DNA of 64,000 bases from JAVVHH01 sp964613945 (GTDB taxonomy: Bacteria > Pseudomonadota > Alphaproteobacteria > Acetobacterales > Acetobacteraceae). Of this stretch, positions 27,139 to 35,763 are shown piece by piece (within the stretch, counting starts at the first letter, position 1; each line of letters begins with the position of its first letter). Position numbers and translations under genes: made by a program. The stretch lies in the NCBI GenBank assembly GCA_964613945.1, contig CAZTJC010000002.1, forward strand, positions 1 to 64,000. Direction: 5' to 3'. The notes under the pieces were generated by a model, which was not told the DNA's origin, ran no database searches, and saw only the letters and a list, made by a program, of their open reading frames with translations.

Positions 27139-27830
27139 TGGACCAAAAAATCGCCCTCATCACCGGTGCCAGCCGCGGCATCGGTGCCGCCGTCGCGCGT
27201 CATCTCGCCGCGGCCGGGATGCACGTCGTGCTCACCGCCCGCACCGAAGGCGGCTTGGCCGAAGTCGACGACGATATCCGTGCTGCCGGCGGCAGCGCGA
27301 CGTTGCTGCCGCTCGACCTGCTGGACGGCGCCGGGCTGGACATGATCGGCCCGAGCATCTTCGACCGTTTCGGCCGCCTCGACGTGATGGTGCATAGTGC
27401 CGGCGCCCTCGGCCGCCTGACGCCGGTGCCACACATCCTGCCGGCGGACTGGAATTCCGTTGTCGGCGTGAACCTATCCGCCGCCTGGCGCCTAATCCGT
27501 AGCTGCGCCCCCGTGATCCAGGCCGCACCGGCCGGCCGCGCCCTGTTCCTGACCACACTGCGGGCCGCCGAGCCTCGGGCCTACTGGGGTGCCTACGGCG
27601 CCACCAAGGCCGCGCTCGATCATCTGGTGCTGACCTGGGCGCAGGAAGTCGCGACCACCTCCCTGCGCGTCAACCTCGTCGATCCCGGCCCGGTCGCCGG
27701 CCGCCTGCGTACCGACGCCTTTCCCGGCGAGGACCCCCGCACCATCGCTCAACCCAATGACGTCGCCCCCGCCATCGCCGCCCTATGCTCGGAAAGCGAA
27801 ACCCGGCACGGCGAGATCATCCGCCTCTAG
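27138..27830 (+). CDS. Short-chain dehydrogenase/reductase
   Basis: NAD(P)-dependent oxidoreductase, 230 residues. Cofactor motif TGASRGIG, a HSAGALG segment replacing NNAG, and catalytic YGATK preceded by a Thr-Thr-Leu strand are visible. The usual catalytic Ser is not obvious in FLTTLRAAEP. It starts on the last base of the purF stop and so is translationally coupled to it. An SDR gene after purF is common in alphaproteobacteria; substrate unknown. Confidence 0.85.
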   Translation: MDQKIALITGASRGIGAAVARHLAAAGMHVVLTARTEGGLAEVDDDIRAAGGSATLLPLDLLDGAGLDMIGPSIFDRFGRLDVMVHSAGALGRLTPVPHILPADWNSVVGVNLSAAWRLIRSCAPVIQAAPAGRALFLTTLRAAEPRAYWGAYGATKAALDHLVLTWAQEVATTSLRVNLVDPGPVAGRLRTDAFPGEDPRTIAQPNDVAPAIAALCSESETRHGEIIRL

Positions 27831-27882
27831 AAATCGCCATCGCGCGCGGCGACCCGGAGCCGCCGTGTCGCGACTGACCGGC

Positions 27883-28293
27883 CTAAACCAGGCAAAGTTC
27901 CCGTAACTCGCGCAACACGGCTTCCGGCAGCGTCTCGATCCCGCTCGCATCCACGGTGCGTATGTCGGCTGGCGCGGCGGCCGGCTGCAGGTAGCGCCAG
28001 CCCTGGAACGGCTTGGTCCGCACCGGCGACACCCGGATCAACACCGGCTCCACCTCGATCCGGGCGCACCGCGACCCGTCATCATAGGTGTCCTCCTCGA
28101 TGGTGATGATCGTCTGCCGCGCCGACAACAGTCCGGCAATCACCCAATACAGCGAACCCTCGCCGATCACGTCACCAGCCCGCTTGGGAAAACTGCGCGT
28201 CCACACCTGCATCCCGGCCCCGGCGAGACGCCGCGCCTCGACCCGGCTTTCGAACACCTCGAACGAGGGAACGCCGACCGCGAGCTTGATCAT
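27883..28293 (-). CDS. DUF1489 family protein
   Basis: Conserved alphaproteobacterial protein of unknown function, about 136 residues. Family features are MIKLAVGVPSFE at the N-terminus, RSFPKRAGDVIGEGSLYWVI, ARQTIITIEE and the PFQGWRYLQP segment. Starts at 28329 or 28347 in the same frame would add 12-18 residues; ATG 28293 matches the usual family start. It converges on the SDR gene. Confidence 0.82.
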   Translation of the reverse strand: MIKLAVGVPSFEVFESRVEARRLAGAGMQVWTRSFPKRAGDVIGEGSLYWVIAGLLSARQTIITIEEDTYDDGSRCARIEVEPVLIRVSPVRTKPFQGWRYLQPAAAPADIRTVDASGIETLPEAVLRELRELCLV

Positions 28294-28399
28294 GTGAACG
28301 GGAGAAGATGGTCCGGTACGTAGCGGCATCGCCAACTTGAATCGCACCGGACCCGCAGTCGCGCAAGCCGCCGGACGACCCGGCGGCTCACAGCGAAGA

Positions 28400-28867
28400 T
28401 TACTTCAGCGTGAGCGTGATGCCGTCGACCGAACCCTGCAGGCGGGCACCACGGCTGACCTGATCGACGCGGATCTGCACGCCCTTGGCGTTCTCGAGGA
28501 TCTGGCCACCGATGCCGGAATTGCCTGCCGTCGCCTGACCCGTGGCCGCCGCGTAGGTGCCGCTGAAGTCCGCCAGGTTCTTCAGGTGATAGACCCGGCC
28601 GGTCCCCGTCACCTTGGAATAGCCCACGTCGGCGATCGAGACGCCATTGACGGTGAAGTGGTGGGCCTTGCCGTGGAACCTGAGAATACCGTCACCCCAC
28701 GTATACCCGACGCCGGCCGCGGCACCCTGCGCCGAGATGGTGATCGTGCCGTTGACCGGACCGGGAGCAACCGGATCGGCGGCCGAGGCGGCGGAGAACA
28801 TGGCCGGAGCCAGCGCAAACGTGCCGGCGGCGACGGCGGTGAGCATGAAACGACGGGTGAACTTCAT
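28400..28867 (-). CDS. Exported protein of unknown function
   Basis: A 155-residue protein with a cleavable signal (about residues 1-29, ending SAASA-AD); TRRFML gives it a weak Tat-like look, but Sec export is as likely. The mature part is Gly-rich and probably beta-rich, with AGVGYTWGDGIL, DVGYSKVTGTGRVYHL and a closing GITLTLK. No Cys and no catalytic motif are seen. The pattern resembles small periplasmic barrel-like families of alphaproteobacteria, but I do not recognise a named one. It lies between DUF1489 and the antiporter gene on the same strand. Confidence 0.72.
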   Translation of the reverse strand: MKFTRRFMLTAVAAGTFALAPAMFSAASAADPVAPGPVNGTITISAQGAAAGVGYTWGDGILRFHGKAHHFTVNGVSIADVGYSKVTGTGRVYHLKNLADFSGTYAAATGQATAGNSGIGGQILENAKGVQIRVDQVSRGARLQGSVDGITLTLK

Positions 28868-28932
28868 GGAGAACCTCACTCAAGCAGTTAACCTGAGTGG
28901 AAACGAGCAACCCTGGTGTTTGTTCCAGGTGC

Positions 28933-30471
28933 TTATGTCGGCTCTTCGCGAACGCCGTCGAGTGCTGCTTCCGACCAGTCCAGTTCCTCCTCCAGCCCGG
29001 CGAACACCTCGTCGTTGATCTGTCCCGCCCGGTGTAACCGCACCACCTGCTCGCGCTCCGCCGCCAGCGCCTGACGCTGCAGGCGGATCAGCCCGGTCGG
29101 GTCGATCGGCTCGCCATCCTTGGCCACCCGCGTCTCGTACTGCTGCAACAGCAGCTTGCCCGCCCTGCTTTCCCGCTCGCCCTCGATGGAGACCAGCCCG
29201 GCTTGCGCCGCCTGCGCCCGTGCCATGCTCGTCTCGTCGTCGCTGGTGTCCACCGGCAGCGTCAGCCATGCGATCAACGGCCGCAGCGTCAGCCCCTGGA
29301 ACCCCAGCGTGCCCAGCACCACGGTGAAAGCGGCGAACTGAATCAGGTCGCGCTGCGGGAAATCCAGCGGCAGCGCCAGGGCCGTGCCCAGCGTGACGAT
29401 GCCGCGCATCCCCGCCCAGCCGATCACGGCGGCGGTTTGCGGCGTGATCTGGTGCAGCTTGTGCTTGCGGCTCTCGTCGCGCGCCAGCCGCCACCGCATG
29501 ATGCCCGTGTAGAGAAACACCCAGAACAGCCGCACCACGATGCACGCCACCAGCACGGAGGCCGACAGCGCCACGTAGTTCCAGCTCTTGTTCAGTTCGT
29601 CGAAGATCTGCCGGATCTGCAACCCGGTGATCAGGAACGCCAAGACGTTCAGGCCGAACACCGCCACCTCCCAGATCGCGAAGTTGAGCCGCCGCTCGCG
29701 CGGCCCCATCTGGGTCCGCGACCGCTGCGCGATGGTCATGCCGTACGCCACCACAGTCAGCACCGCCGACATCTGCAGCCGCTCCGCGATGATCCATACC
29801 GCGAACGTGCCCAGGAACTGCAGCAGCACGCTGGCAGCCATGTTGTCGTGCGTCACGAACCGGGCCACCGTTGCCAGGTAGAGCCGGGCCAGCGCATAGC
29901 CGAACAGGATGCCGCCGGCCGCCGACAGCAACACGATCGGCAGCGTCCACGCCGTCACGTCGCCATGCACGGCGTCCAGCGCGACGCGGTAGATCAACAG
30001 CACGCTGGCATCGTTGAGCAGGCTCTCGCCCTCGAGGATCAGGATCAGCCGCCGCGGCAGCCGGATCTGCTGCAGCACCGCCGTGGCTGCCGCCGCGTCG
30101 GGCGGCGCGACGATGGCGCCGAGCGCGATCGCCGCCGGCCACCCCATCTCGGGCAGGATGGCCCGCGCGATGAGCGCTACCACGCCGACCGTCAGCAGCA
30201 CGGCGATGATCACCAGGCTGCCCACCGGCCGCCAGTTCTTCAGCAACGCCCGCGGGCTGGTGTCGTAGGCGGCGTCGAGCAGCACGGGCGCGAAGAACAG
30301 CGCCAGCGCCAGGTCCGGGTCCAGCGCCAGCTTCGGCACGCCCGGCACGAAGGCCAGCCCGGTTCCAGCCACGGCCAGCACCGCCGGCCATGGCAGCCCG
30401 ACCCGGGACGCCAGCATGGTCAGCGTGACACCGCCCACGAGCAGGCAAAGGATGATCTCGAATGTCAGCAT
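28933..30471 (-). CDS. CPA1-type Na+/H+ antiporter
   Basis: Cation/proton exchanger of the inner membrane, 512 residues with about 12 spans and a cytosolic C-terminal helix region (about residues 400-512). The ion-binding pair is in GAIVAPPDAAAA, followed by LEGESLLNDASVLL and, later, GWAGMRGIVTLGTALALP, all typical of bacterial CPA1 proteins. ATG 30471 is used; a GTG 9 bases upstream is possible. Only 45 bases separate it from the divergent phnM gene. Confidence 0.9.
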   Translation of the reverse strand: MLTFEIILCLLVGGVTLTMLASRVGLPWPAVLAVAGTGLAFVPGVPKLALDPDLALALFFAPVLLDAAYDTSPRALLKNWRPVGSLVIIAVLLTVGVVALIARAILPEMGWPAAIALGAIVAPPDAAAATAVLQQIRLPRRLILILEGESLLNDASVLLIYRVALDAVHGDVTAWTLPIVLLSAAGGILFGYALARLYLATVARFVTHDNMAASVLLQFLGTFAVWIIAERLQMSAVLTVVAYGMTIAQRSRTQMGPRERRLNFAIWEVAVFGLNVLAFLITGLQIRQIFDELNKSWNYVALSASVLVACIVVRLFWVFLYTGIMRWRLARDESRKHKLHQITPQTAAVIGWAGMRGIVTLGTALALPLDFPQRDLIQFAAFTVVLGTLGFQGLTLRPLIAWLTLPVDTSDDETSMARAQAAQAGLVSIEGERESRAGKLLLQQYETRVAKDGEPIDPTGLIRLQRQALAAEREQVVRLHRAGQINDEVFAGLEEELDWSEAALDGVREEPT

Positions 30472-30516
30472 GGCCGTCACTCTGGTCCGTTGCGCCGGGC
30501 ATAGCTAGAATTCGGT

Positions 30517-31671
30517 ATGCCCGACCTTGCCGCGACGCTCATCCAGGGTGCCCAAGTCCTTCTCGCTGACGGCACGGTCACCGACACGCCACTGGTCCTT
30601 GAGGCGGATGGCACGCTCCGGGTCGGTAGCGGCACAGGCCGCGTATTCGATGCGCGCGGCCTGTTCGCGCTGCCCGGCATCGTCGACCTGCACGGCGACG
30701 CCTTCGAGCGTCAGATGCAGCCCCGGCCCGGTGTCGACTTCCCGCTCCTGCTCGCGCTGCGCGACACGGAGGCGCAACTCCTCGCCAACGGCATCACCAC
30801 CGCCATGCATGCCGTCACACTGTCCTGGGAGCCCGGCCTGCGCAGCGCCGACACCTGGCGGGCCTTGCTCGACGCGATGGACGCGCACCGCCCGTCGATG
30901 GTCTGCGACATGCGCATTCACTTGCGCTGGGAGATGTTCAATCTGCCGGCGTTCGAGACGGCCCTGGCCGACATCACGGCCGGCCGGGTCGGGCTGGTGA
31001 GCTTCAACGATCACATGGCGTCGATCCTCCATAAAATGAAGACGGCCGACGGTGTCGCCAAGTTCAGCCAGCGCACCGGCTTGCCCCCGGACGAGTTTCG
31101 CCGCCTCGCCGAGCGCGTGGCCGCCGGCGCCCCCGACGTGCCTGCTGCTGCCGCACGCCTGGCCGACGCCGCCCAGCAACGCGGCCTGCCGATGGCCAGC
31201 CATGATGATGAAAATGTCGAAACGCGGCAGCGCTACCGCGCCTTGGACGCCCGCATCTGCGAGTTCCCGCTGACGGAAGCGGTCGGGCAGGAGGCGCGGG
31301 AGGCCGGCGATGCCGTGGTGATGGGCTGCCCCAACGTCGTGCGCGGCGGGTCGCATCTTGGCTGGGCGTCGGCCGGGCTATTGGCGGAGCGCGGGGTCTG
31401 CACCGTCCTGTGCAGCGACTACTATTATCCCGCGATGCTGCCGGCGGCCTGGTCGCTGGCCGGACGCGGCACCCTCCCATTGAGCCGGGCCTGGGCGCTG
31501 GTCTCCGCCAACGCCGCCGCGGCAGCCGGGCTGGACGACCGCGGCACTATCGCCGACGGCAAGCGCGCCGACATCGTGCTGGTCGACCCGGCCGGCCCCC
31601 GCATCGTGGCCACCTTCGTCGCCGGCCAGGTCGGCCATCTCAGCGCGGCCGGGTGGGCCCGGCTGAGCTAG
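30517..31671 (+). CDS. phnM: Orphan PhnM-like ribosyl-triphosphate diphosphohydrolase
   Basis: Amidohydrolase-superfamily protein of the family that removes pyrophosphate from alpha-D-ribose 1-methylphosphonate 5-triphosphate in the C-P lyase pathway. The 384-residue protein shows the family metal site and substrate segment, IVDLHGDAFERQMQPRPGV (residues 55-73), then MASHDDE and a late CSDYYYPAML. No other phn genes are present in 64 kb, so its role in a C-P lyase pathway is unsupported here; a stand-alone nucleotide-like hydrolase is possible. Confidence 0.85.
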   Translation: MPDLAATLIQGAQVLLADGTVTDTPLVLEADGTLRVGSGTGRVFDARGLFALPGIVDLHGDAFERQMQPRPGVDFPLLLALRDTEAQLLANGITTAMHAVTLSWEPGLRSADTWRALLDAMDAHRPSMVCDMRIHLRWEMFNLPAFETALADITAGRVGLVSFNDHMASILHKMKTADGVAKFSQRTGLPPDEFRRLAERVAAGAPDVPAAAARLADAAQQRGLPMASHDDENVETRQRYRALDARICEFPLTEAVGQEAREAGDAVVMGCPNVVRGGSHLGWASAGLLAERGVCTVLCSDYYYPAMLPAAWSLAGRGTLPLSRAWALVSANAAAAAGLDDRGTIADGKRADIVLVDPAGPRIVATFVAGQVGHLSAAGWARLS

Positions 31672-31979
31672 TTCAGCGGCCCGACGATTCCCTGCGAGCG
31701 CAGCGGCCCGTCCATCCGCTCGATCGCTTCGCACCAGATCTGCCAATCGCTTCGCTCGCGCGCACGGGCCGGGTTGGGCGCAACGCCGCGGCCGCCCCAG
31801 ATGCGCAGGATGCGGGCATGGAGAAGCTCGATGCGTCGGTTGCGATAAAGCCGGTCGAGGCACCGGATGATGCCGGTGACCTGGGTATCCGGGCGATCGC
31901 CGGCGCGCAGCGTGCGGGCGGCCGAGAACCAAGCGGCTTCAACGGAGACAAACGGAGTCGGAGATGGGCTCGGTTGCAT
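31668..31979 (-). CDS. Small conserved protein with a LexA-box promoter
   Basis: A 103-residue basic protein, no Cys to suggest metal binding beyond one (RCLDRL), with a helical middle CLDRLYRNRRIELLHARILRIWG and a C-terminal WCEAIERMDGPLRSQGIV. I know similar unnamed proteins from Rhodospirillales but no function. AGGATCGCAGG precedes the ATG. A perfect alphaproteobacterial LexA box lies 19-33 bases upstream, so it is probably an SOS gene. Its stop overlaps the phnM stop region head to tail. Confidence 0.75.
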   Translation of the reverse strand: MQPSPSPTPFVSVEAAWFSAARTLRAGDRPDTQVTGIIRCLDRLYRNRRIELLHARILRIWGGRGVAPNPARARERSDWQIWCEAIERMDGPLRSQGIVGPLN

Positions 31980-31997
31980 CCTGCGATCCTTTTATTA

Positions 31998-32012
31998 GAA
32001 CTAAACAAGAAC
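31998..32012 (-). promoter_or_regulatory. LexA (SOS) box
   Basis: On the minus strand the sequence reads GTTC-TTGTTTA-GTTC, an exact match to the alphaproteobacterial LexA consensus GTTC-N7-GTTC. It sits 19 bases upstream of the small gene ending at 31668 and about 82 bases upstream of the S24 repressor gene on the other strand, so it could control either. Confidence 0.7.
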
Positions 32013-32033
32013 ATTCTTCACGCACCTCAACAA

Positions 32034-32047
32034 GAGCCATCAGGCTC
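32034..32047. repeat. Short dyad in the repressor promoter region
   Basis: GAGCC-ATCA-GGCTC is a perfect 5-bp dyad 46 bases upstream of the S24 repressor ATG. It could be the repressor's own operator; only one copy is seen, so the call is weak. Confidence 0.3.
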
Positions 32048-32093
32048 ATTTTCCCACTTGATCCGGTCTTAATTCCTAGGCACACTTCGTTTC

Positions 32094-32735
32094 ATGAAGC
32101 ACGACGATATTTGGCGGGCACTGGATACACTCGCGGCAGAACACGGACTTTCCCCCTCCGGCCTGGCCAAGCGCTCCGGCCTCGACGCCACCACCTTCAA
32201 TCCGAGCAAACGCAAGATGCCGGACGGGCGACTGCGCTGGCCGAGCACGGAAAGCATTTCCAAGGTGCTCGGCGCGGTCAGTGAATCCCCCGAAGCGTTC
32301 ATCTCACTCGTCACCGGCTCTCCCCGCGCCGTCAGCACGGTGCGGTTGCCGACCCGCATCCCGCTTCTCGGCCTGGCGCAGGCCGGTGGCGAAGGCTTCT
32401 TCGACGATGGCGGCTTCCCCGTCGGTGGCAGCTGGGACGAGGTTAGCGTGCCGGAGATCGGTGACCCCAATGCCTATGCGCTCGAGATTTCAGGCGACAG
32501 CATGGAGCCGGTGTTCCGCGAAGGCGACATGGTGGTGGTCTCGCCCTCCGCGCCGATTCGCAGGGGCGACCGCGTCGTGGTCAAGACCTGGTCCGGTGAG
32601 GTCATGGCCAAGCAGCTCACCCGCAAATCAGCCAAGCGCATCGAGCTAAAAAGCCTCAACGCCGCCCATCGCGACCGCAGCTTCGAGGTGACGGAAGTGG
32701 CCTGGTTGCACCGCATCATCTGGGCCAGCCAGTAG
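32094..32735 (+). CDS. S24-family (CI/LexA-like) repressor with autocleavage domain
   Basis: DNA-binding repressor, 213 residues. An N-terminal XRE-like helix-turn-helix (about residues 18-60, GLSPSGLAKRSGLDATTF) differs from the winged helix of LexA. The C-terminal S24 domain has a candidate Ala97-Gly98 cleavage site, the nucleophile Ser136 in SGDSMEP and the base Lys173 in VMAKQL. RecA-stimulated self-cleavage is expected from family. The ATG lacks a clear ribosome site. No phage genes surround it, so it is probably a chromosomal stress regulator. Confidence 0.87.
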   Translation: MKHDDIWRALDTLAAEHGLSPSGLAKRSGLDATTFNPSKRKMPDGRLRWPSTESISKVLGAVSESPEAFISLVTGSPRAVSTVRLPTRIPLLGLAQAGGEGFFDDGGFPVGGSWDEVSVPEIGDPNAYALEISGDSMEPVFREGDMVVVSPSAPIRRGDRVVVKTWSGEVMAKQLTRKSAKRIELKSLNAAHRDRSFEVTEVAWLHRIIWASQ

Positions 32736-32747
32736 ACTTTCCGCCCA

Positions 32748-32766
32748 AACAACGATTTCCGTTGTT
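32748..32766 (+). terminator. Hairpin after the S24 repressor gene
   Basis: AACAACG and CGTTGTT pair perfectly over 7 bp with a 5-base loop, beginning 13 bases after the repressor stop and 45 bases before the next ATG. The 3' arm ends GTT without a longer T-run. It is a terminator or an operator for the downstream DUF1194 gene. Confidence 0.4.
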
Positions 32767-32810
32767 GCTGGACCATCCGCCGCGCCACCATCGTGGCTTG
32801 GAGGTGGCCC

Positions 32811-33536
32811 ATGCGCGCGCTTTTCCTGTTACCGCTGCTCTTATCGCCCATGGCGGCTGTCGCGGCCGAGCCGGTGGACGTCATGCTGGTGCTGGTCACC
32901 GACGTCTCGCGCAGTGTCGACGACACTGAGTTCACCCTCGAGAAGGACGGCTACGGCGCCGCCTTCGCCGACCCGCGCGTGCTGGCAGCGATCAAGGGCG
33001 GGCCGATCGGTCAGATCGCCGTCGCCTATGTCGAGTTCGCCGGCGCTTACGAAGTCCGCACCGTGGTGGACTGGCACATCGTCCGTGACGCCCCCAGTGC
33101 CGCTGCCTTCACCGGCGAGATCAAAGCCGCCCAGCGCTCCTATTGGGGCCGCACCAGCATCAGCGCCGGCATCGATCACGCCATGCAGATGCTTGTCGAG
33201 GGCGGGTTCGAGGCACAACGCCGGGTCATCGACGTGGCGGGCGACGGCACCAACAATTCCGGCCGCGAGCCCGCCGAGGCACGTGACGACGCGGTCAAGG
33301 CCGGCGTCACCATCAACGGCCTGGCCATCATCAACGAGCACCCGGTCAGCTACACGTTTGCCCACGTCCAGCCACCTGGTGGGCTGACCGCCTGGTATTC
33401 TGACAACGTCACTGGCGGCAATGGGAGCTTCGTCGTCGAAGTGCGTTCGTTTCAGGCCTTCGGCGAGGCGATGACCCGCAAATTGCTGAACGAGGTCGCC
33501 GATGCCGGGCCGCACACCAAAGTGGCGACCCGGTGA
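32811..33536 (+). CDS. Exported DUF1194 (von Willebrand A-like) protein
   Basis: Periplasmic protein with a clear signal peptide (MRALFLLPLLLSPMAAVAA-EP), 241 residues. The mature protein starts with a vWA-like strand and the MIDAS motif DVSRS, followed by GRTSISAGIDHAM and DVAGDGTNNSG, which match DUF1194. The start at ATG 32811 has a strong GGAGG. Ligand unknown; the fold suggests metal-dependent protein binding. Confidence 0.85.
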   Translation: MRALFLLPLLLSPMAAVAAEPVDVMLVLVTDVSRSVDDTEFTLEKDGYGAAFADPRVLAAIKGGPIGQIAVAYVEFAGAYEVRTVVDWHIVRDAPSAAAFTGEIKAAQRSYWGRTSISAGIDHAMQMLVEGGFEAQRRVIDVAGDGTNNSGREPAEARDDAVKAGVTINGLAIINEHPVSYTFAHVQPPGGLTAWYSDNVTGGNGSFVVEVRSFQAFGEAMTRKLLNEVADAGPHTKVATR

Positions 33537-33540
33537 TCGA

Positions 33541-35760
33541 CTAGGCGACGTCCAGCATGTGCGGGATCAGCTTATCCAACGTAATCGGATAGTCCCGCAC
33601 CCGCACGCCGGTCGCGTTGTAGACTGCATTGGCCACCGCAGCAGCGACGCCGCATATCCCCAACTCGCCGATACCCTTGGCCTTCATCGGCGAGGAGATC
33701 GGGTCGGTCTCCTCCAGGAACACCACCTCCTGGTGCGGGATGTCTGCATGCACCGGCACCTCGTAGGTCGCCAGGTCATGATTGACGAAGAAGCCGCGCT
33801 TGGTGTCGACCACCAGCTCCTCCATCAACGCGCCGCCGACGCCCATCGTCATGGCGCCGATCACCTGGCTGCGTGCCGTCTTCGGGTTCAAAATCCGCCC
33901 GGCCGCGCACACGGCCAGCATCCGCCGCACTCGCACTTCGCCGGTGAACCGATCGACGCCGACCTCGACGAAATGTCCGGCAAACGTCGATTGCTGGTAC
34001 TTCTTGCTGAGGTCGCCGTACTCAATGCTGTCTTCCCCAACCAGCTCGCCCTCGCGCGCCGCATCGGCCAGAGCCGCATTCCGGTTGCCTGCGCTCACCC
34101 GCCCATCGGCGAACGCCACGTCACCCGAATTAAAGCCGAGCTTGCTGGCGACCGCCTCCCGCAACTTGACGCACGCCGCATACACGCCCGCCGTGGAGTT
34201 GTTGCCGCCGAACTGCCCGCCCGACCCGGAGGACACCGGCGACGTGGAGTCGCCCAGCTTGACCACCACCTTGTCCATCCCGACGCCCATCATCTCCGCC
34301 GCCGTCTGCGCGATGATCGTGTAGCTGCCGGTGCCAATATCGGTCATGTCCGTCTCGACCGTAACCACGCCCTGATTGTCCAAACGCACCCGTGCGCCTG
34401 ACTTCACCAGCACGTTGTTGCGGAAGCCGGCAGCCATGCCGATCCCGACCAGCCACTGCCCGTCCTGCACCGAACCTGGCCTGGAATTACGCTTGTTCCA
34501 GCCAAACTTCTCCGCCCCGGTCGTCATGCACTGGATCAGCTGCCGCTGCGAGAACGGCCGACCCGGCTTCTCCGGATCCTCCTGGGTGTCGTTCTTGGTG
34601 CGGAACGCGATTGGGTCCATTCCCAGTTTCTCGGCCATCTCGTCCATGGCGATCTCGAGCGCCATCAGTCCGGGCGCCTCGCCCGGCGCCCGCATCGAGT
34701 TGCCTTCGGGCAGGTCCAGCTCCGCCAGCCGCATGGAGGTCAACCGGTTGGCGCCGGCATACAGCAGCTTGGTCTGCGCCACCGCCGTCTCCGGTTTGCC
34801 GTGCGGCAGATTGCCAGACGTGCTCTCATGCGCAATCGCGCTGATCGTGCCGTCGTGCGCCGCCCCGATGCGGATACGCTGGATCGTTGCCGGCCGGTGG
34901 GTGGTGTTGTTGGGGATCATCGGCCGGGTCAGTGCCAGCTTGACCGGCTGCCGGGCCGCCCGTGCCGCGATGGCCGCAACCACCACATCCGCGCGCACGA
35001 ACAGCTTGCCGCCGAAGCCGCCGCCGATGAACGGCGACACCACCCGGATGTTCTCCGCCGGGATATCGAGGTTCACGGCCAGGTCGCGCTTGGCCCAGGC
35101 GATCATCTGGTTGGACGTCCATACCGTCAGCTTGTCGCCGTCCCACATCGCGGTGGTCGCGTGCGGCTCCATCATGGAGTGGCTCTCGTCCGGCGTGGTG
35201 TAGGCGGCATCCAGCGTCACCGGCGCCGCCGCGAACGCCGCGTCGAAATTGCCGACCCGATCGACCGGCGGCGCGCTGCTGCCTTCGCCGCTATCCCCAC
35301 CGACCAACGGCGCACCATCGGCCGCATCCTCAAGGTCGTACTTGCCCGGTCGCTGCGTGTAATCCGCGCGGATCATCATGGCTGCCGCCCGCGCCTGCTC
35401 AAAGGTTTCCGCCACCACCACGGCGATTGCCTGGTGATAGTGGTGAATCTCGGCGCCGCCGAATAAGGACGCCGTGTTCATCTTGCTGGTCGGGCATTGC
35501 GGCACGTTCAACGTCGTCACGACAGCGATCACGCCCGCTGCCGCCTTCGCCTCGTCCACATGCATCGCGTCGACCCGGCCCTTAGCGATTGCCGACCCGA
35601 CCACGTAGCCATAGGCCTGGTTTGGCGCCACGTCGTGCCGTTCATAGGCATAGGGCGCGGTGCCGGTCGTCTTCTTTGGGCCATCGATGCGGTCGATGGC
35701 GTGACCGACGACCTTGAGCTGGTCGATCGGGTTCGTCGTCGCGGGAGTGTCGAACTTCAT
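33541..35760 (-). CDS. Aldehyde oxidoreductase molybdenum subunit, second copy (PaoC-like)
   Basis: Catalytic Moco subunit, 739 residues, last gene of the second paoABC set. The hammerhead domain is followed by Moco loops FIGGGFGGK and GSGGQFGGNNS. The catalytic base is Glu699 in KGIGELGICG. It is clearly a paralogue of the protein at 11742-13979 but diverged, with different loop residues near the active site, so a different substrate is plausible. It starts 3 bases after the FAD-subunit stop. With a Tat-like FeS partner it would be folded in the cytosol and exported by hitchhiking. Confidence 0.93.
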   Translation of the reverse strand: MKFDTPATTNPIDQLKVVGHAIDRIDGPKKTTGTAPYAYERHDVAPNQAYGYVVGSAIAKGRVDAMHVDEAKAAAGVIAVVTTLNVPQCPTSKMNTASLFGGAEIHHYHQAIAVVVAETFEQARAAAMMIRADYTQRPGKYDLEDAADGAPLVGGDSGEGSSAPPVDRVGNFDAAFAAAPVTLDAAYTTPDESHSMMEPHATTAMWDGDKLTVWTSNQMIAWAKRDLAVNLDIPAENIRVVSPFIGGGFGGKLFVRADVVVAAIAARAARQPVKLALTRPMIPNNTTHRPATIQRIRIGAAHDGTISAIAHESTSGNLPHGKPETAVAQTKLLYAGANRLTSMRLAELDLPEGNSMRAPGEAPGLMALEIAMDEMAEKLGMDPIAFRTKNDTQEDPEKPGRPFSQRQLIQCMTTGAEKFGWNKRNSRPGSVQDGQWLVGIGMAAGFRNNVLVKSGARVRLDNQGVVTVETDMTDIGTGSYTIIAQTAAEMMGVGMDKVVVKLGDSTSPVSSGSGGQFGGNNSTAGVYAACVKLREAVASKLGFNSGDVAFADGRVSAGNRNAALADAAREGELVGEDSIEYGDLSKKYQQSTFAGHFVEVGVDRFTGEVRVRRMLAVCAAGRILNPKTARSQVIGAMTMGVGGALMEELVVDTKRGFFVNHDLATYEVPVHADIPHQEVVFLEETDPISSPMKAKGIGELGICGVAAAVANAVYNATGVRVRDYPITLDKLIPHMLDVA

Positions 35761-35763
35761 CGC

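Noticed and set aside
29203..30504. A 433-codon plus-strand frame opposite the antiporter gene
   Set aside because: His/Gln/Arg-rich translation with no domains; it mirrors a well-supported membrane protein.
32094..32735. The S24 protein as LexA itself
   Set aside because: Its N-terminus is an XRE/CI-type helix-turn-helix, not the LexA winged helix, so LexA is expected elsewhere.
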